From Winogradskyella sediminis (lineage in GTDB: Bacteria > Bacteroidota > Bacteroidia > Flavobacteriales > Flavobacteriaceae): a DNA stretch of 41,508 bases. The stretch covers positions 1-41,508 of the forward strand of contig NZ_QUNH01000002.1 in assembly GCF_003387355.1 (NCBI RefSeq), in the 5' to 3' direction. Within the stretch, counting starts at the first letter, position 1. The number at the start of each line of letters is the position of its first letter. Shown piece by piece: positions 7,778 through 16,000 of this stretch. Position numbers and translations under genes: made by a program. The notes beneath the pieces are model-generated. The model was not told the origin of the DNA. It did no database searches and saw only the letters and a list, made by a program, of their open reading frames with translations.

Positions 7778-8296
7778 ATGGATATATTAAAAACAGCAAT
7801 AGATTGGGCTAAAGCCGAACTTTTCTCAACACCTTTTTTTGTGCTTTTCGGGCTTGTTTTTGTAGCCGCGAGTATCGGGTTTTGGCAGTTAGGAAAAACT
7901 GAAATGGCTAGAGCATACATTATTCCAACATTGGTCGCAGGTTTATTACTTATTACAATAGGAATTGGGTTATTTTACACCAATAAGTCGAGAATTTCAC
8001 AATTTGAAACGGACTTCCATACCGATGCTTCTGCTTTTGTAGCCTCAGAAACTGCGCGTGCTGAAGCTACACTTAAAGAATATAATACCATTGTTTTTAA
8101 AGCTATACCGGTTATAATTATTGTGGCAGCTTTATTCATTATTTTTATAAATACACCTATGTGGCGTGCCATTAGTATCACTACAATTGCAATGCTTGTA
8201 GTCATTTTATTAGTGGATGGCACAGCTTATGCCAGAATGGAGGCTTACCATAAAACTTTGAAATTAGTGAATAGTGAACGTCACTTAAAGGTGTGA
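7778..8296 (+). CDS. Four-helix membrane protein of unknown function
   Basis: 172 residues, four predicted membrane helices (about 18-37, 46-67, 107-127 and 131-150) and a ~40-residue loop between helices 2 and 3 (FETDFHTDASAFVASETARAE) that is polar and may be helical. I do not recognise the family. It starts four bases after the AraC regulator and is the last gene before the terminator at 8324, so it belongs to the SDR/MBL/AraC operon. It could be a transport or permeability partner for the operon's chemistry, but nothing in the sequence shows that. Confidence 0.7.
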   Translation: MDILKTAIDWAKAELFSTPFFVLFGLVFVAASIGFWQLGKTEMARAYIIPTLVAGLLLITIGIGLFYTNKSRISQFETDFHTDASAFVASETARAEATLKEYNTIVFKAIPVIIIVAALFIIFINTPMWRAISITTIAMLVVILLVDGTAYARMEAYHKTLKLVNSERHLKV

Positions 8297-8323
8297 AGCT
8301 ACAGAATAACATTCTTAAATAAT

Positions 8324-8355
8324 AACGGTTTGAGTGGATGCTCAAACCGTTTTTG
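8324..8355 (+). terminator. Strong rho-independent terminator
   Basis: An 11-bp perfect stem, AACGGTTTGAG (8324-8334) and CTCAAACCGTT (8341-8351), has a 6-base loop and is followed by T residues. It closes the 4773-8296 operon. Confidence 0.85.
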
Positions 8356-8441
8356 AGATAATAGAAAAGACAGTTTATAGTTTTATGATGCTATAATTTA
8401 TCGATGATATAAATTTGAAGTTGTTGAAAACGAGTAAGGTA

Positions 8442-8803
8442 TCAAATGTAACTAGGATAAGTTTCTACTACAAAATCTCTCCATACTGCAATAGAATGAA
8501 TCAGAGGAGTTAAAGTTTTACCAAAATCTGTTAAAGAATATTCAACTTTTAAAGGTCGTTTAGATGTGTAGACCGTTCTTTTTATTAAACTATCCTCTTC
8601 TAAGGCTTTGAGCTGTAAGCTTAAAGTGTGTTCTGTAACTGTTGGTGTTTCTTTTCTTAATTCTTTGTATCCAAGTGTTTTATCTGTTAATTTGTATAAG
8701 GTGACTGCTTTCCATTTTCCGCCAATATTCCCATTGTTAAGCTCGCACAGCTAGGATATTCCTTATATCAAAACTTCAACATTTTCTGTGCTTCTTTTTT
8801 CAT
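8442..8803 (-). pseudogene. Broken HxlR-family regulator
   Basis: The minus strand encodes an HxlR winged-helix domain. From 8723 to the stop at 8442-8444 a 93-residue frame reads GGKWKAVTLYKL, then YKELRKETPTVTEHTLSLQL, KALEEDSLIKRTVY and VEYSLTDFGKTLTPL. This covers nearly the whole HxlR domain. The N-terminal part is wrecked: in that frame a TAG lies at 8751-8753 and a TAA further upstream. The conserved Cys segment YPSCASLTMGIL occurs in another frame, and the ATG at 8801-8803 leads to a TGA after 11 codons. At least two indels are needed to explain this. It faces the nitroreductase gene, a common HxlR target arrangement, and its promoter still looks intact, so the inactivation is probably recent. 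Confidence 0.85.
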
Positions 8804-8831
8804 AAATGTATACTATCCTTTTTGACCGTTA

Positions 8832-8865
8832 TTGCAAATATAGATCACTATACTTAAGTTTGCAA
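8832..8865. promoter_or_regulatory. Two interleaved, face-to-face divergent promoters
   Basis: Plus strand: TTG (8832-8834), 20 bases, TAAGTTTG (8855-8862) drives the nitroreductase. Minus strand: TTG (complement of 8863-8865), 20 bases, TATATTTG (complement of 8835-8842) drives the HxlR pseudogene. The -33 of each abuts the -7 of the other, creating inverted TTGCAAA (8832-8838) and TTTGCAA (8859-8865). RNA polymerase could occupy only one promoter at a time. Confidence 0.8.
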
Positions 8866-8880
8866 CTATAATTTTTATAG
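8866..8880. promoter_or_regulatory. Palindrome at the nitroreductase transcription start
   Basis: CTATAATTTTTATAG is a 6-3-6 perfect inverted repeat starting four bases after the plus-strand -7 box, so it covers the predicted transcription start. It would suit an operator for the divergent HxlR regulator. AT-rich palindromes arise by chance, so confidence is moderate. Confidence 0.45.
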
Positions 8881-8900
8881 TAATTAGTAATCAATACATT

Positions 8901-9560
8901 ATGGATTTAAACGAAACACTAAACTGGAGATACACGACTAAAGAATTTGATCCGACAAAAAAAATATCAGAAGCTGATATAGATCAAGTAAAGAATTTAT
9001 TACGAATGAGTGCATCCAGTATCAATTTACAACCTTGGCAATTTATTATTGCTGAAACAAAAGAAGGCAAAGAAAGAATGGCAAAAGGTACACAAGGTTT
9101 TTTCCATTTTAACGAACCTAAAATTACCAACGCATCTGCCGTTGTATTATTCTGTGCTAAGACTTCAGTAGATGAAGAATATGTTAAACACATTGTTGAT
9201 ACAGAAGATAAAGCGGGTCGTTTTCCAAATGAAGAGATCAAAAACGGATTTCATGGTGCCATGAATGCTTTTATTAATATTCATAAATACGACTTAAAGG
9301 ATCTACAACATTGGGTTGAAAAACAAGTGTATTTAAATATCGGTAGCTTTTTATTAGGTGTGGCTAGTTTAAAAATTGATGCAACACCAATGGAAGGTAT
9401 TGATGTAAAAGCATTAGATGAAGAATTTGGATTAAGAGAAAAGGGGTATACAGCGGTTGTCGCTGTGTCTTTAGGGTATAGAACAGAAACAGATTTTAAT
9501 GCTACGGATAAAAATCCAAAAGCTAGATTACCTGAAAGCGAAATTTTCACAATCATATAA
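8901..9560 (+). CDS. NfsB-like oxygen-insensitive NAD(P)H nitroreductase
   Basis: A 219-residue FMN-dependent nitroreductase. It has the NfsB-type opening LNWRYTTKEFDPTKKI, the flavin-binding SSINLQPWQFIIAE segment (about residues 39-52) and the C-terminal EKGYTAVVAVSLGYR stretch. The length matches NfsB/FRase I (217-219). It reduces nitroaromatics, quinones and similar electrophiles by two-electron transfer in the cytosol. It has its own promoter (8832-8862) and a 38-base leader with a palindrome. The adjacent HxlR regulator is inactivated, so expression may be deregulated in this strain. Confidence 0.92.
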   Translation: MDLNETLNWRYTTKEFDPTKKISEADIDQVKNLLRMSASSINLQPWQFIIAETKEGKERMAKGTQGFFHFNEPKITNASAVVLFCAKTSVDEEYVKHIVDTEDKAGRFPNEEIKNGFHGAMNAFINIHKYDLKDLQHWVEKQVYLNIGSFLLGVASLKIDATPMEGIDVKALDEEFGLREKGYTAVVAVSLGYRTETDFNATDKNPKARLPESEIFTII

Positions 9561-9571
9561 TGGTATAGGTT

Positions 9572-9719
9572 ATGAAAAATACACTTTAAATTAATGGTTT
9601 GTAGCATTTGTTTAAGTGCTTGTAAGAACACTACAGCCCAAATCAGTGAAACAGACAAAAGTGTAAAATTAACCACTTCCGTAAAGGAAACCATAGAAAC
9701 AGAACCAACGGAAATATAA
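9572..9719 (+). pseudogene. Remnant of a small lipoprotein gene
   Basis: From the ATG at 9594 a 41-residue frame reads MVCSICLSACKNTTAQISE and ends at 9717-9719; LSAC is a good lipobox with a positively charged residue after the Cys. The natural N-terminus (MKNTL, from the ATG at 9572) is one base out of frame at a TTT run (9585-9587). Removing one T joins MKNTL to KLMVCSICLSAC, a normal signal peptide. The mature part is only about 30 residues, rich in T and E. It is either a frameshifted, truncated lipoprotein or a tiny intact one. It lies between the nitroreductase and the next SDR. Confidence 0.5.
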
Positions 9720-9731
9720 AAATTTAAACTT

Positions 9732-10529
9732 ATGAAACGTATTTTAATTACAGGTAGTACAGATGGTGTTGGTAAATTAACCGCAACAAAGTTGGCTAAA
9801 GAAGGTCATGAAATTATTGTTCATGGACGAAATGCAAAGAAATTAGAAAATACCATTTCAGAAATTAACCAAAAAACTAATAATCAGCGTATCAGCGGAT
9901 ATGTTTCAGATTTATCAGATTTTGTTAGTGTTAAACAAATGATTACTGATATGACTACCGACTTTTCTTCAATTGATGTGTTAATTAATAACGCTGGAGT
10001 ATTTATGAGTGGTATCGATCAAAATCAAAATGGTTTAGATTTGCGTTTTGCAGTCAATTATCTGGCACCATACCTACTTACTTATGGCTTACTACCTGTA
10101 TTAGAAAACAGTTTGTCTCCAATAGTTATAAATTTAAGTTCAGCGGCACAATCTACGGTATCCATGGAGGCCTTAGAAGGAACAGAACTAATCTCTACTA
10201 ACGCATCGTATGCACAAAGTAAATTAGCATTAACAATGTGGAGTTTTAGGTTTGCAAAACTTCATCCAGAAATAATCACTATTGCAGTAAATCCTGGTTC
10301 GTTATTAAATACCAAAATGGCACAAGAGGCTTATGGTCAACATTGGTCTTCTGCAGATAAAGGTGCTGATATATTAATAGAATTAGCCTTATCAGAAAAG
10401 CATGCCAACCATACAGGAACATATTTTGATAATGACAAAGGTGCTTTTTCAAATGCACATAATGATGTTTATAGTGAAGAAAAAGTCAATCAATTGCTAT
10501 CTATAACAAACAAAATTTTAAACAAATGA
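9732..10529 (+). CDS. SDR-family oxidoreductase, co-transcribed with a 2OG oxygenase
   Basis: A 265-residue SDR with cofactor loop TGSTDGVG (7-14), VHGRNAKK after strand 2 (NADP-type), NNAG and catalytic Y160-x3-K164 (YAQSK), then VNPGSLLNTKM. It falls in the same retinol-dehydrogenase-like subgroup as the SDR at 4773, though shorter. Its stop overlaps the start of the next gene (ATGA), which implies translational coupling and a shared pathway with the 2OG oxygenase. It probably belongs to the nitroreductase operon. The substrate is unknown. Confidence 0.88.
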   Translation: MKRILITGSTDGVGKLTATKLAKEGHEIIVHGRNAKKLENTISEINQKTNNQRISGYVSDLSDFVSVKQMITDMTTDFSSIDVLINNAGVFMSGIDQNQNGLDLRFAVNYLAPYLLTYGLLPVLENSLSPIVINLSSAAQSTVSMEALEGTELISTNASYAQSKLALTMWSFRFAKLHPEIITIAVNPGSLLNTKMAQEAYGQHWSSADKGADILIELALSEKHANHTGTYFDNDKGAFSNAHNDVYSEEKVNQLLSITNKILNK

Positions 10530-11479
10530 CAACGATTCGTATACTAGAACAAGCGCGTACATTAGATGTACCTTCTCGTCAAGCATCACTTCAACGTGAA
10601 GCTTCGGTCTCCCAGTTTTGGAACAATAACAGAACATTATTAGAAGAGGCATGGGCAGAATGGGAAATAGAAAACAAAGACAATTTATTAATTCCAGACG
10701 AATCGTTATTAGATCCACGTTTGCGAAAAGCCATCAATGAGGCTTGGGAAAACCCTGAGAAAGAATTTGCTGTGGCTGATTTATGGGACGAAATTATTCC
10801 TGGTGTTTATGTAGCACAATTTTTTGATGTGAAACGCTTAGCGGATTTTCGCAATTATTTAGAAGCTGTTGTAAATTCACAAATCCCTAGACGTGCACCT
10901 TATGGTATTCAACTAAATCGCTATGGGATGATGTTAGATCCACGTTCTGAAGGACATCTTGCAGCACCTAGTTTTCAGGCGTTTTATAATGACATAATGG
11001 ATCGCTACATGAGACCGATTGCGCGTTTGTTGCTTGGAACGTATGGTTACGACAACCAAACTTTTGGTTTTTCTATTCAGTATAATCCAGATAAAGACAA
11101 GGATTTACATGCACATACAGATGCTTCAGCAGCGACCTTAAATATTAATATTAACTTACCTGATGAAGTATTTACAGGATCTCAAGTTGATTTTCATGAT
11201 AAATCTACTGGTGAAACAGTGCAAACAATTTTTGAGCCTGGTAAAGCTATTATTCATAGAGGTAATGTGCCTCATGCTACACATCCTATTACCAGTGGTC
11301 AACGCAACAACTTAGTCGTTTGGCTTTATGGTGACCGTATGCAAATACCACGCGGTGGGACTAATAGCTATGGTAATTTTAATAATACATCTTCCGTTGT
11401 GGATTCTACAGAAAATATTACTGCTCAACAACGATGGAGTATTCCTGATGGACCTAAAGATACTTTTGCACCGTTTTAA
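10526..11479 (+). CDS. 2-oxoglutarate/Fe(II)-dependent dioxygenase
   Basis: A 317-residue protein with a double-stranded beta-helix oxygenase domain in its C-terminal half. The facial triad is visible as H197-x-D199 (HAHTDAS) and a distal histidine H250 or H253 (PHATHPITSGQR), with R260 positioned to bind 2-oxoglutarate. The N-terminal ~90 residues (rich in E, W and L) form a helical cap. The layout resembles prolyl-4-hydroxylase-like 2OG-FeII_Oxy proteins, many of which are eukaryotic; transfer is possible but unproven. The start overlaps the preceding SDR stop by four bases. An oxygenase coupled to a dehydrogenase suggests hydroxylation followed by oxidation of one small molecule (inference). 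Confidence 0.82.
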   Translation: MTTIRILEQARTLDVPSRQASLQREASVSQFWNNNRTLLEEAWAEWEIENKDNLLIPDESLLDPRLRKAINEAWENPEKEFAVADLWDEIIPGVYVAQFFDVKRLADFRNYLEAVVNSQIPRRAPYGIQLNRYGMMLDPRSEGHLAAPSFQAFYNDIMDRYMRPIARLLLGTYGYDNQTFGFSIQYNPDKDKDLHAHTDASAATLNININLPDEVFTGSQVDFHDKSTGETVQTIFEPGKAIIHRGNVPHATHPITSGQRNNLVVWLYGDRMQIPRGGTNSYGNFNNTSSVVDSTENITAQQRWSIPDGPKDTFAPF

Positions 11480-11826
11480 GAAACGATAAATCCAAAATCC
11501 TGTGTTCACTCTTTTAAGCAGATGTGTACACAGGATGTAGTCTATAAATTACCTTCCAAGCTTTAACTTCATTTAAAATAATTGCAATTATAGCTCTTAA
11601 AAAGGTGTTTAATCTGAAGTTATATTGTTAAAAATCTTATCATTTTTCAAAAATTTAGAATTTTAAGATTATCATTTTGTTAAGATTTACGGTCTTAATT
11701 TCATTACACATAATTTATTCTTGTTTAAATTTTAGAAGTCATAATTCCGTCGATTCAGACTTTTAAAATCTTTTAAAACGCAATTAGTTGATATATATTT
11801 AAAGAACACAAAACTTTAGATATAAC
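11480..11826. other. 347-base intergenic region with inverted repeat
   Basis: No gene is seen here. A perfect 9-bp inverted repeat, ATCCTGTGT (11497-11505) and ACACAGGAT (11528-11536), with a 22-base loop follows the oxygenase stop. The right arm overlaps the 10-bp palindrome TGTGTACACA (11523-11532). There is no T-run, so it is a poor terminator. Further on the sequence is very AT-rich, with TTATCATTTT occurring twice (about 11637 and 11670). No consensus promoter is seen before the glycosyltransferase. Confidence 0.5.
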
Positions 11827-13071
11827 ATGCGTATTGGTATTATTATTGGACGAATTGGTGGAGTCGACGGTGTGGCTCTCGAAACCGAAAAATGGATAGA
11901 TGTATTAGAAAAAATAGGTCATAAGGTCTTCATCATGTCAGGTGAATTTGAATCCTGGACTATGGATTATGATCGCGACTATCTGTTTCCTGCGTTATCA
12001 TTTTTTTCCGTAGAAGCGGAATGGGGACAACGTAAAGCATTTTTTGAACCAGATAAACAACCAGATGCATTATTAGAGCATGTAGAGAAAGCTTCCAACA
12101 GAATTCACTTAGCGATGCGACAATGGGTCACCAAAAAGAAAATTGATGTGATTCTTTCTGAAAATGCTTCAGCCTTACCATGTCACCTATCTATGGGTGT
12201 TGCAATTAAAAAACTTGTTGAAACCACCGGAATACCTATTGTAACACATGATCATGATTTTCATTGGGAGCGTGGTGAGCGTTATGTGTCTGTACATCCA
12301 GAAGTTAATCACTTTGTAGATAAACACTTTCCGCTATTACTCCCAAATGTTAAACATGCAGTTATAAATACGTTTGGAGTTGAAACCTTTAAAAATAGGT
12401 TTGATATCGATGCCTTGTTAGTTCCTAATGTTATGGATTTTAATAGAGTGTATGGAGTGCCAACACCCGAAAATGAATTTTTTTTAAGAGATGTCGGTGT
12501 TTTAAAAGATGAAATTGCCCTATTACAAGTAACACGAATTGTAAGGCGTAAAGGAATAGAAACAGCCATCTCCTTAATTGATCAATTAAATGATAAAAAG
12601 CTCAAGTTAGTCATCACCGGAAATAATAATGATGACGAAAACAAGGAATACTATAATGAGTTAATTGACCAAATTCACGATTTAAACTTATCACGTCAAG
12701 TCATTTTTGCTGCGCACAAAGTTTTAGACCATAAAGATTTATCTGATGTGTATGCGCATGGCAGAGCCGCAACATATTTTAGTACTTATGAAGGTTTTGG
12801 TAATGCCTTTGTAGAAACGGTTCTCGCTAAAAAACCCATCTTCGTTAATAACTACAAACCAGTATATATGCAAGATATTGGCAACAAAGGGTTTGAAACT
12901 GTAATGATTGAAGACAGTAACCTTACACCCGAAAGCATACAACAAATGTCAGATATTATTTATAACCCAAAACGATGTAAAGAAATCGGAGAATACAATT
13001 TTAATATTGGTAAAAAATACTTTTCGTATGAAGTTTTAGAAGAAAAGTTAAGCCAATTATTTACATTTTAA
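11827..13071 (+). CDS. GT4-family glycosyltransferase
   Basis: A 414-residue GT-B glycosyltransferase without a signal peptide, so cytosolic. The N-terminal Rossmann half opens with MRIGIIIGRIGGVDGVALE, has an HDHDFHWERGERY segment near residues 140-152, and links to a C-terminal donor-binding half with VTRIVRRKGIETAI (the family's RxxxxKG motif) and YEGFGNAFVETVLAKKPIF (the EGFGxxxxE nucleotide-sugar motif). The GVDGVALETEKW opening reminds me of retaining GT4 enzymes that build compatible-solute glycosides (MggA-like), but I am not sure. It is homologous to the N-terminus of the next gene, 11 bases downstream, and must work with it. Confidence 0.85.
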   Translation: MRIGIIIGRIGGVDGVALETEKWIDVLEKIGHKVFIMSGEFESWTMDYDRDYLFPALSFFSVEAEWGQRKAFFEPDKQPDALLEHVEKASNRIHLAMRQWVTKKKIDVILSENASALPCHLSMGVAIKKLVETTGIPIVTHDHDFHWERGERYVSVHPEVNHFVDKHFPLLLPNVKHAVINTFGVETFKNRFDIDALLVPNVMDFNRVYGVPTPENEFFLRDVGVLKDEIALLQVTRIVRRKGIETAISLIDQLNDKKLKLVITGNNNDDENKEYYNELIDQIHDLNLSRQVIFAAHKVLDHKDLSDVYAHGRAATYFSTYEGFGNAFVETVLAKKPIFVNNYKPVYMQDIGNKGFETVMIEDSNLTPESIQQMSDIIYNPKRCKEIGEYNFNIGKKYFSYEVLEEKLSQLFTF

Positions 13072-13082
13072 GAATTTATAAT

Positions 13083-16000
13083 ATGACTGATAAAAAAACG
13101 AACAAAATCTCTACGATATTACATGAACTTAAAAATGAAAACATAAATACTTGGTTTGACCTTGGTTTATTTATGGATAAATTTAAAGAGAAAAAATTAC
13201 CTTCAGCCTTTAAAGGAAACGCTTCTACTTTTGATACGCATTTAGAGGATGGAGGTATCGCATTTTTAACCTTTTATTTTACCATAGACGGTATTACAGT
13301 TGAAGCAGAAAAGTACGCTAAAACGTTCAAAAATATTTATCCCGATATTCCTATTCATTTTATTGCGGGTGAAATAAAACAAGAAGCAGACGAGCTTATT
13401 CCAAAAACAGCCTTTAGAAAAGTCATACCAGAGATGGAAGCTTTTGATGCATGGCCTTTGTATAAAGACTTCTTTCAGATAAAAATGGAACGTGGAAGCG
13501 AAGCTTATAATAACCTTATCGGGAAATTTTGGGACGAAGTCTTAGTGCTCGTAGAAAAATTAGGGACCTATATTGAAACCCAAAATATTTCGTTACTATA
13601 CCTTATTAATGTCTGCTCAAATCCAGGGAATGTCTCTTTAGCTTTAGCAACAGTATTGGTTTCTGAATATTTAGGGATTCCTGTTATTAATAATAATCAC
13701 GATTTTTATTGGGAAGGTGGAAATAGAGCCGTTGAGGTCAAGAAAAAAGGACTTAAAAAAGGTCCAAGAGATTTCTTTTTTCATAATGCACATGTCGGTG
13801 AATTCTTCTCAATAATAGAGACAATCTATCCATGGGAAAGTCGCTCGTGGATGAACGTTAATATTAACAGAATTCAACAAGACCATCTTATTAATATTAA
13901 TGGTCATAATCCTGCTAACGTTGCATTAATAGGTACAGCTGTAGATACTAAATTGCACCAAATGAGTAAACGCGATATCATTAAAGCGTTTATGCAAGTA
14001 TCCTCAATTTTTGCTAATAAAAAGGACACGATTACAGTGCATACCGCTGCGCACCATACAGAAAGTAAGCGGTCTTTAAAACCTATATTATTAGGATATA
14101 AACATATTAAAAACTTTGATTTTGTAAATAATAATATTGTTTTTTTACAACCCACTAGAGTGATTAGTAGAAAGTCTATAGAGCTTAATTTTAAACTGAT
14201 TAAGCGCTTGTTCTCATATGATTCTTTTGCCGAAAAATTTCTGACCAATCCACAATTAAAGTTGTCTTTAATTGTTTCTGGCCCAATCCCTCACGGTCAA
14301 CAGCATTATTATCGTGATTTAAAAAAGGACTTTTCAAATTTTTTAAAAGAGCTTCCTAAAGCATTCAAATCAAGAGTGCTTCTCGGATTTTTATTTAGTG
14401 AATTTGATAAAAATGACTTCAAGAAAAAGCATAAAAAACCACTCGATATAGAACAGCTTTTCGATGTCGCTTCTCTAATATTATTACCAAGTCAAACAGA
14501 AGGTAGAGGTTTACCAATAATAGAAGCTGCTGCTTGTGGCACTCCAATATTTTGCAGGCAATACGAACCTAGAGAAGTCTATGATGAGGTAATAGGTCGT
14601 CATTTAGACGAGTCTCTTCGACTTAACGTATTAGAGTTTAAAGGGTCTAAAGTGCCTAAAAAATTGGCAGAAAAAATCTGCGACCATGTATTCTATCCTC
14701 AAAATAGAATGGTAGACGTTACTCATAATAGGAGTGTTATAAAAAAGCGTTACAGCTTAGAAGCTTTAGAAAAAAATATGCGTTATATTTTACAACGTTT
14801 GTATTACCAATTGGTCTCTGTATCTATAGATGACAATCCGCAGGTCGTAAACCTGTTAAAAGCGTATAAATCTTCTGTAAATTTTGAAAATGAAGATCTC
14901 AATGCTATACTCAATAAAACAACCAGACATTATTTACCGGGTTATGGTCGTTTATCATTTATGCATTATCTAAAATCATTAATTGATCCAAGTTTTTTTA
15001 GAGTCGAAGAGCAATTGGTGAAAGGGAGAGTGATGCGGTATGCTAGAATGATGGAAAATGATATTCCAGATTTAGTAAATACCAATTTAGAACTTATCCA
15101 TAAATATTATAATGCCATTGATGATATTTTTAAATATGTAGATGGAGAAATTTCAATCCGCCACGACCATGCGTTGGCTTACCGTCACCGAAATAAAAAA
15201 TCTTATGCTTACCAAGCGTTTACATACCAAGAAGTAACCGGTTTGGTCAACATGATTTATACAGATGTTTTTAAACCTAAAAACCTACCAGATTTAACTT
15301 TAGCTCCTCAATTTTTTGCAGATTGGGAATTGGCGCTTTTTCAACTTACAAACAGTAAATATTTAGGTATTGATGATCGTAAAATCTTAACTAAAAATTT
15401 AAAGAAAAATGTACCTAAAGGCTATTTTCCAGGACGTTATATTAAGCATGAATTAGAGTATTTTGTGCTACAACCAATTAGGTCACAGTTAAAATTAACC
15501 ATAGAGCAGGAGTTAACATCAGAAATTCTTGATACTAACGTTAATAAGTTAGAAAAAATCTACATTTTTATACATGAACCGAGAATCACTAAATGGTTTT
15601 CTAGTGCAGATATTAAAGAATATTTAGAAAGTGGTAAAGAACCCGAATTAGGATTATTGTATAAAGCAGGAGTCGTTCAAATTATTGAAACCAAACAGTG
15701 GTCTGAAGGGGTACATTTTCCACAAATGGGAGCAAAGGCTATTAAAATATTAAGAGCCATTAAGGAAGCAAACGGTTTCTTAATCACCAATGGCGAGTAT
15801 GCTGCTATGATGACGGACATTATTGAAATAGATCATTTTCATATTGGTAAAGTGCTGTACGAAATGACAGCAAAAATTATGGGTATTCCTAAGGGAAGTG
15901 GTTTTATTCAATTTGTACCTGCAGGTGTACGAACAACGTTAGCATATCCAACACCTATACAAACAGCCAAGGACTTTGATAACGTGCTAAAAAGTGAATT

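Noticed and set aside
11637..11680. Direct repeat TTATCATTTT and mirrored AAGATT-type segments.
   Set aside because: The region is extremely AT-rich, so short repeats are expected by chance; no spacing or symmetry suggests function.
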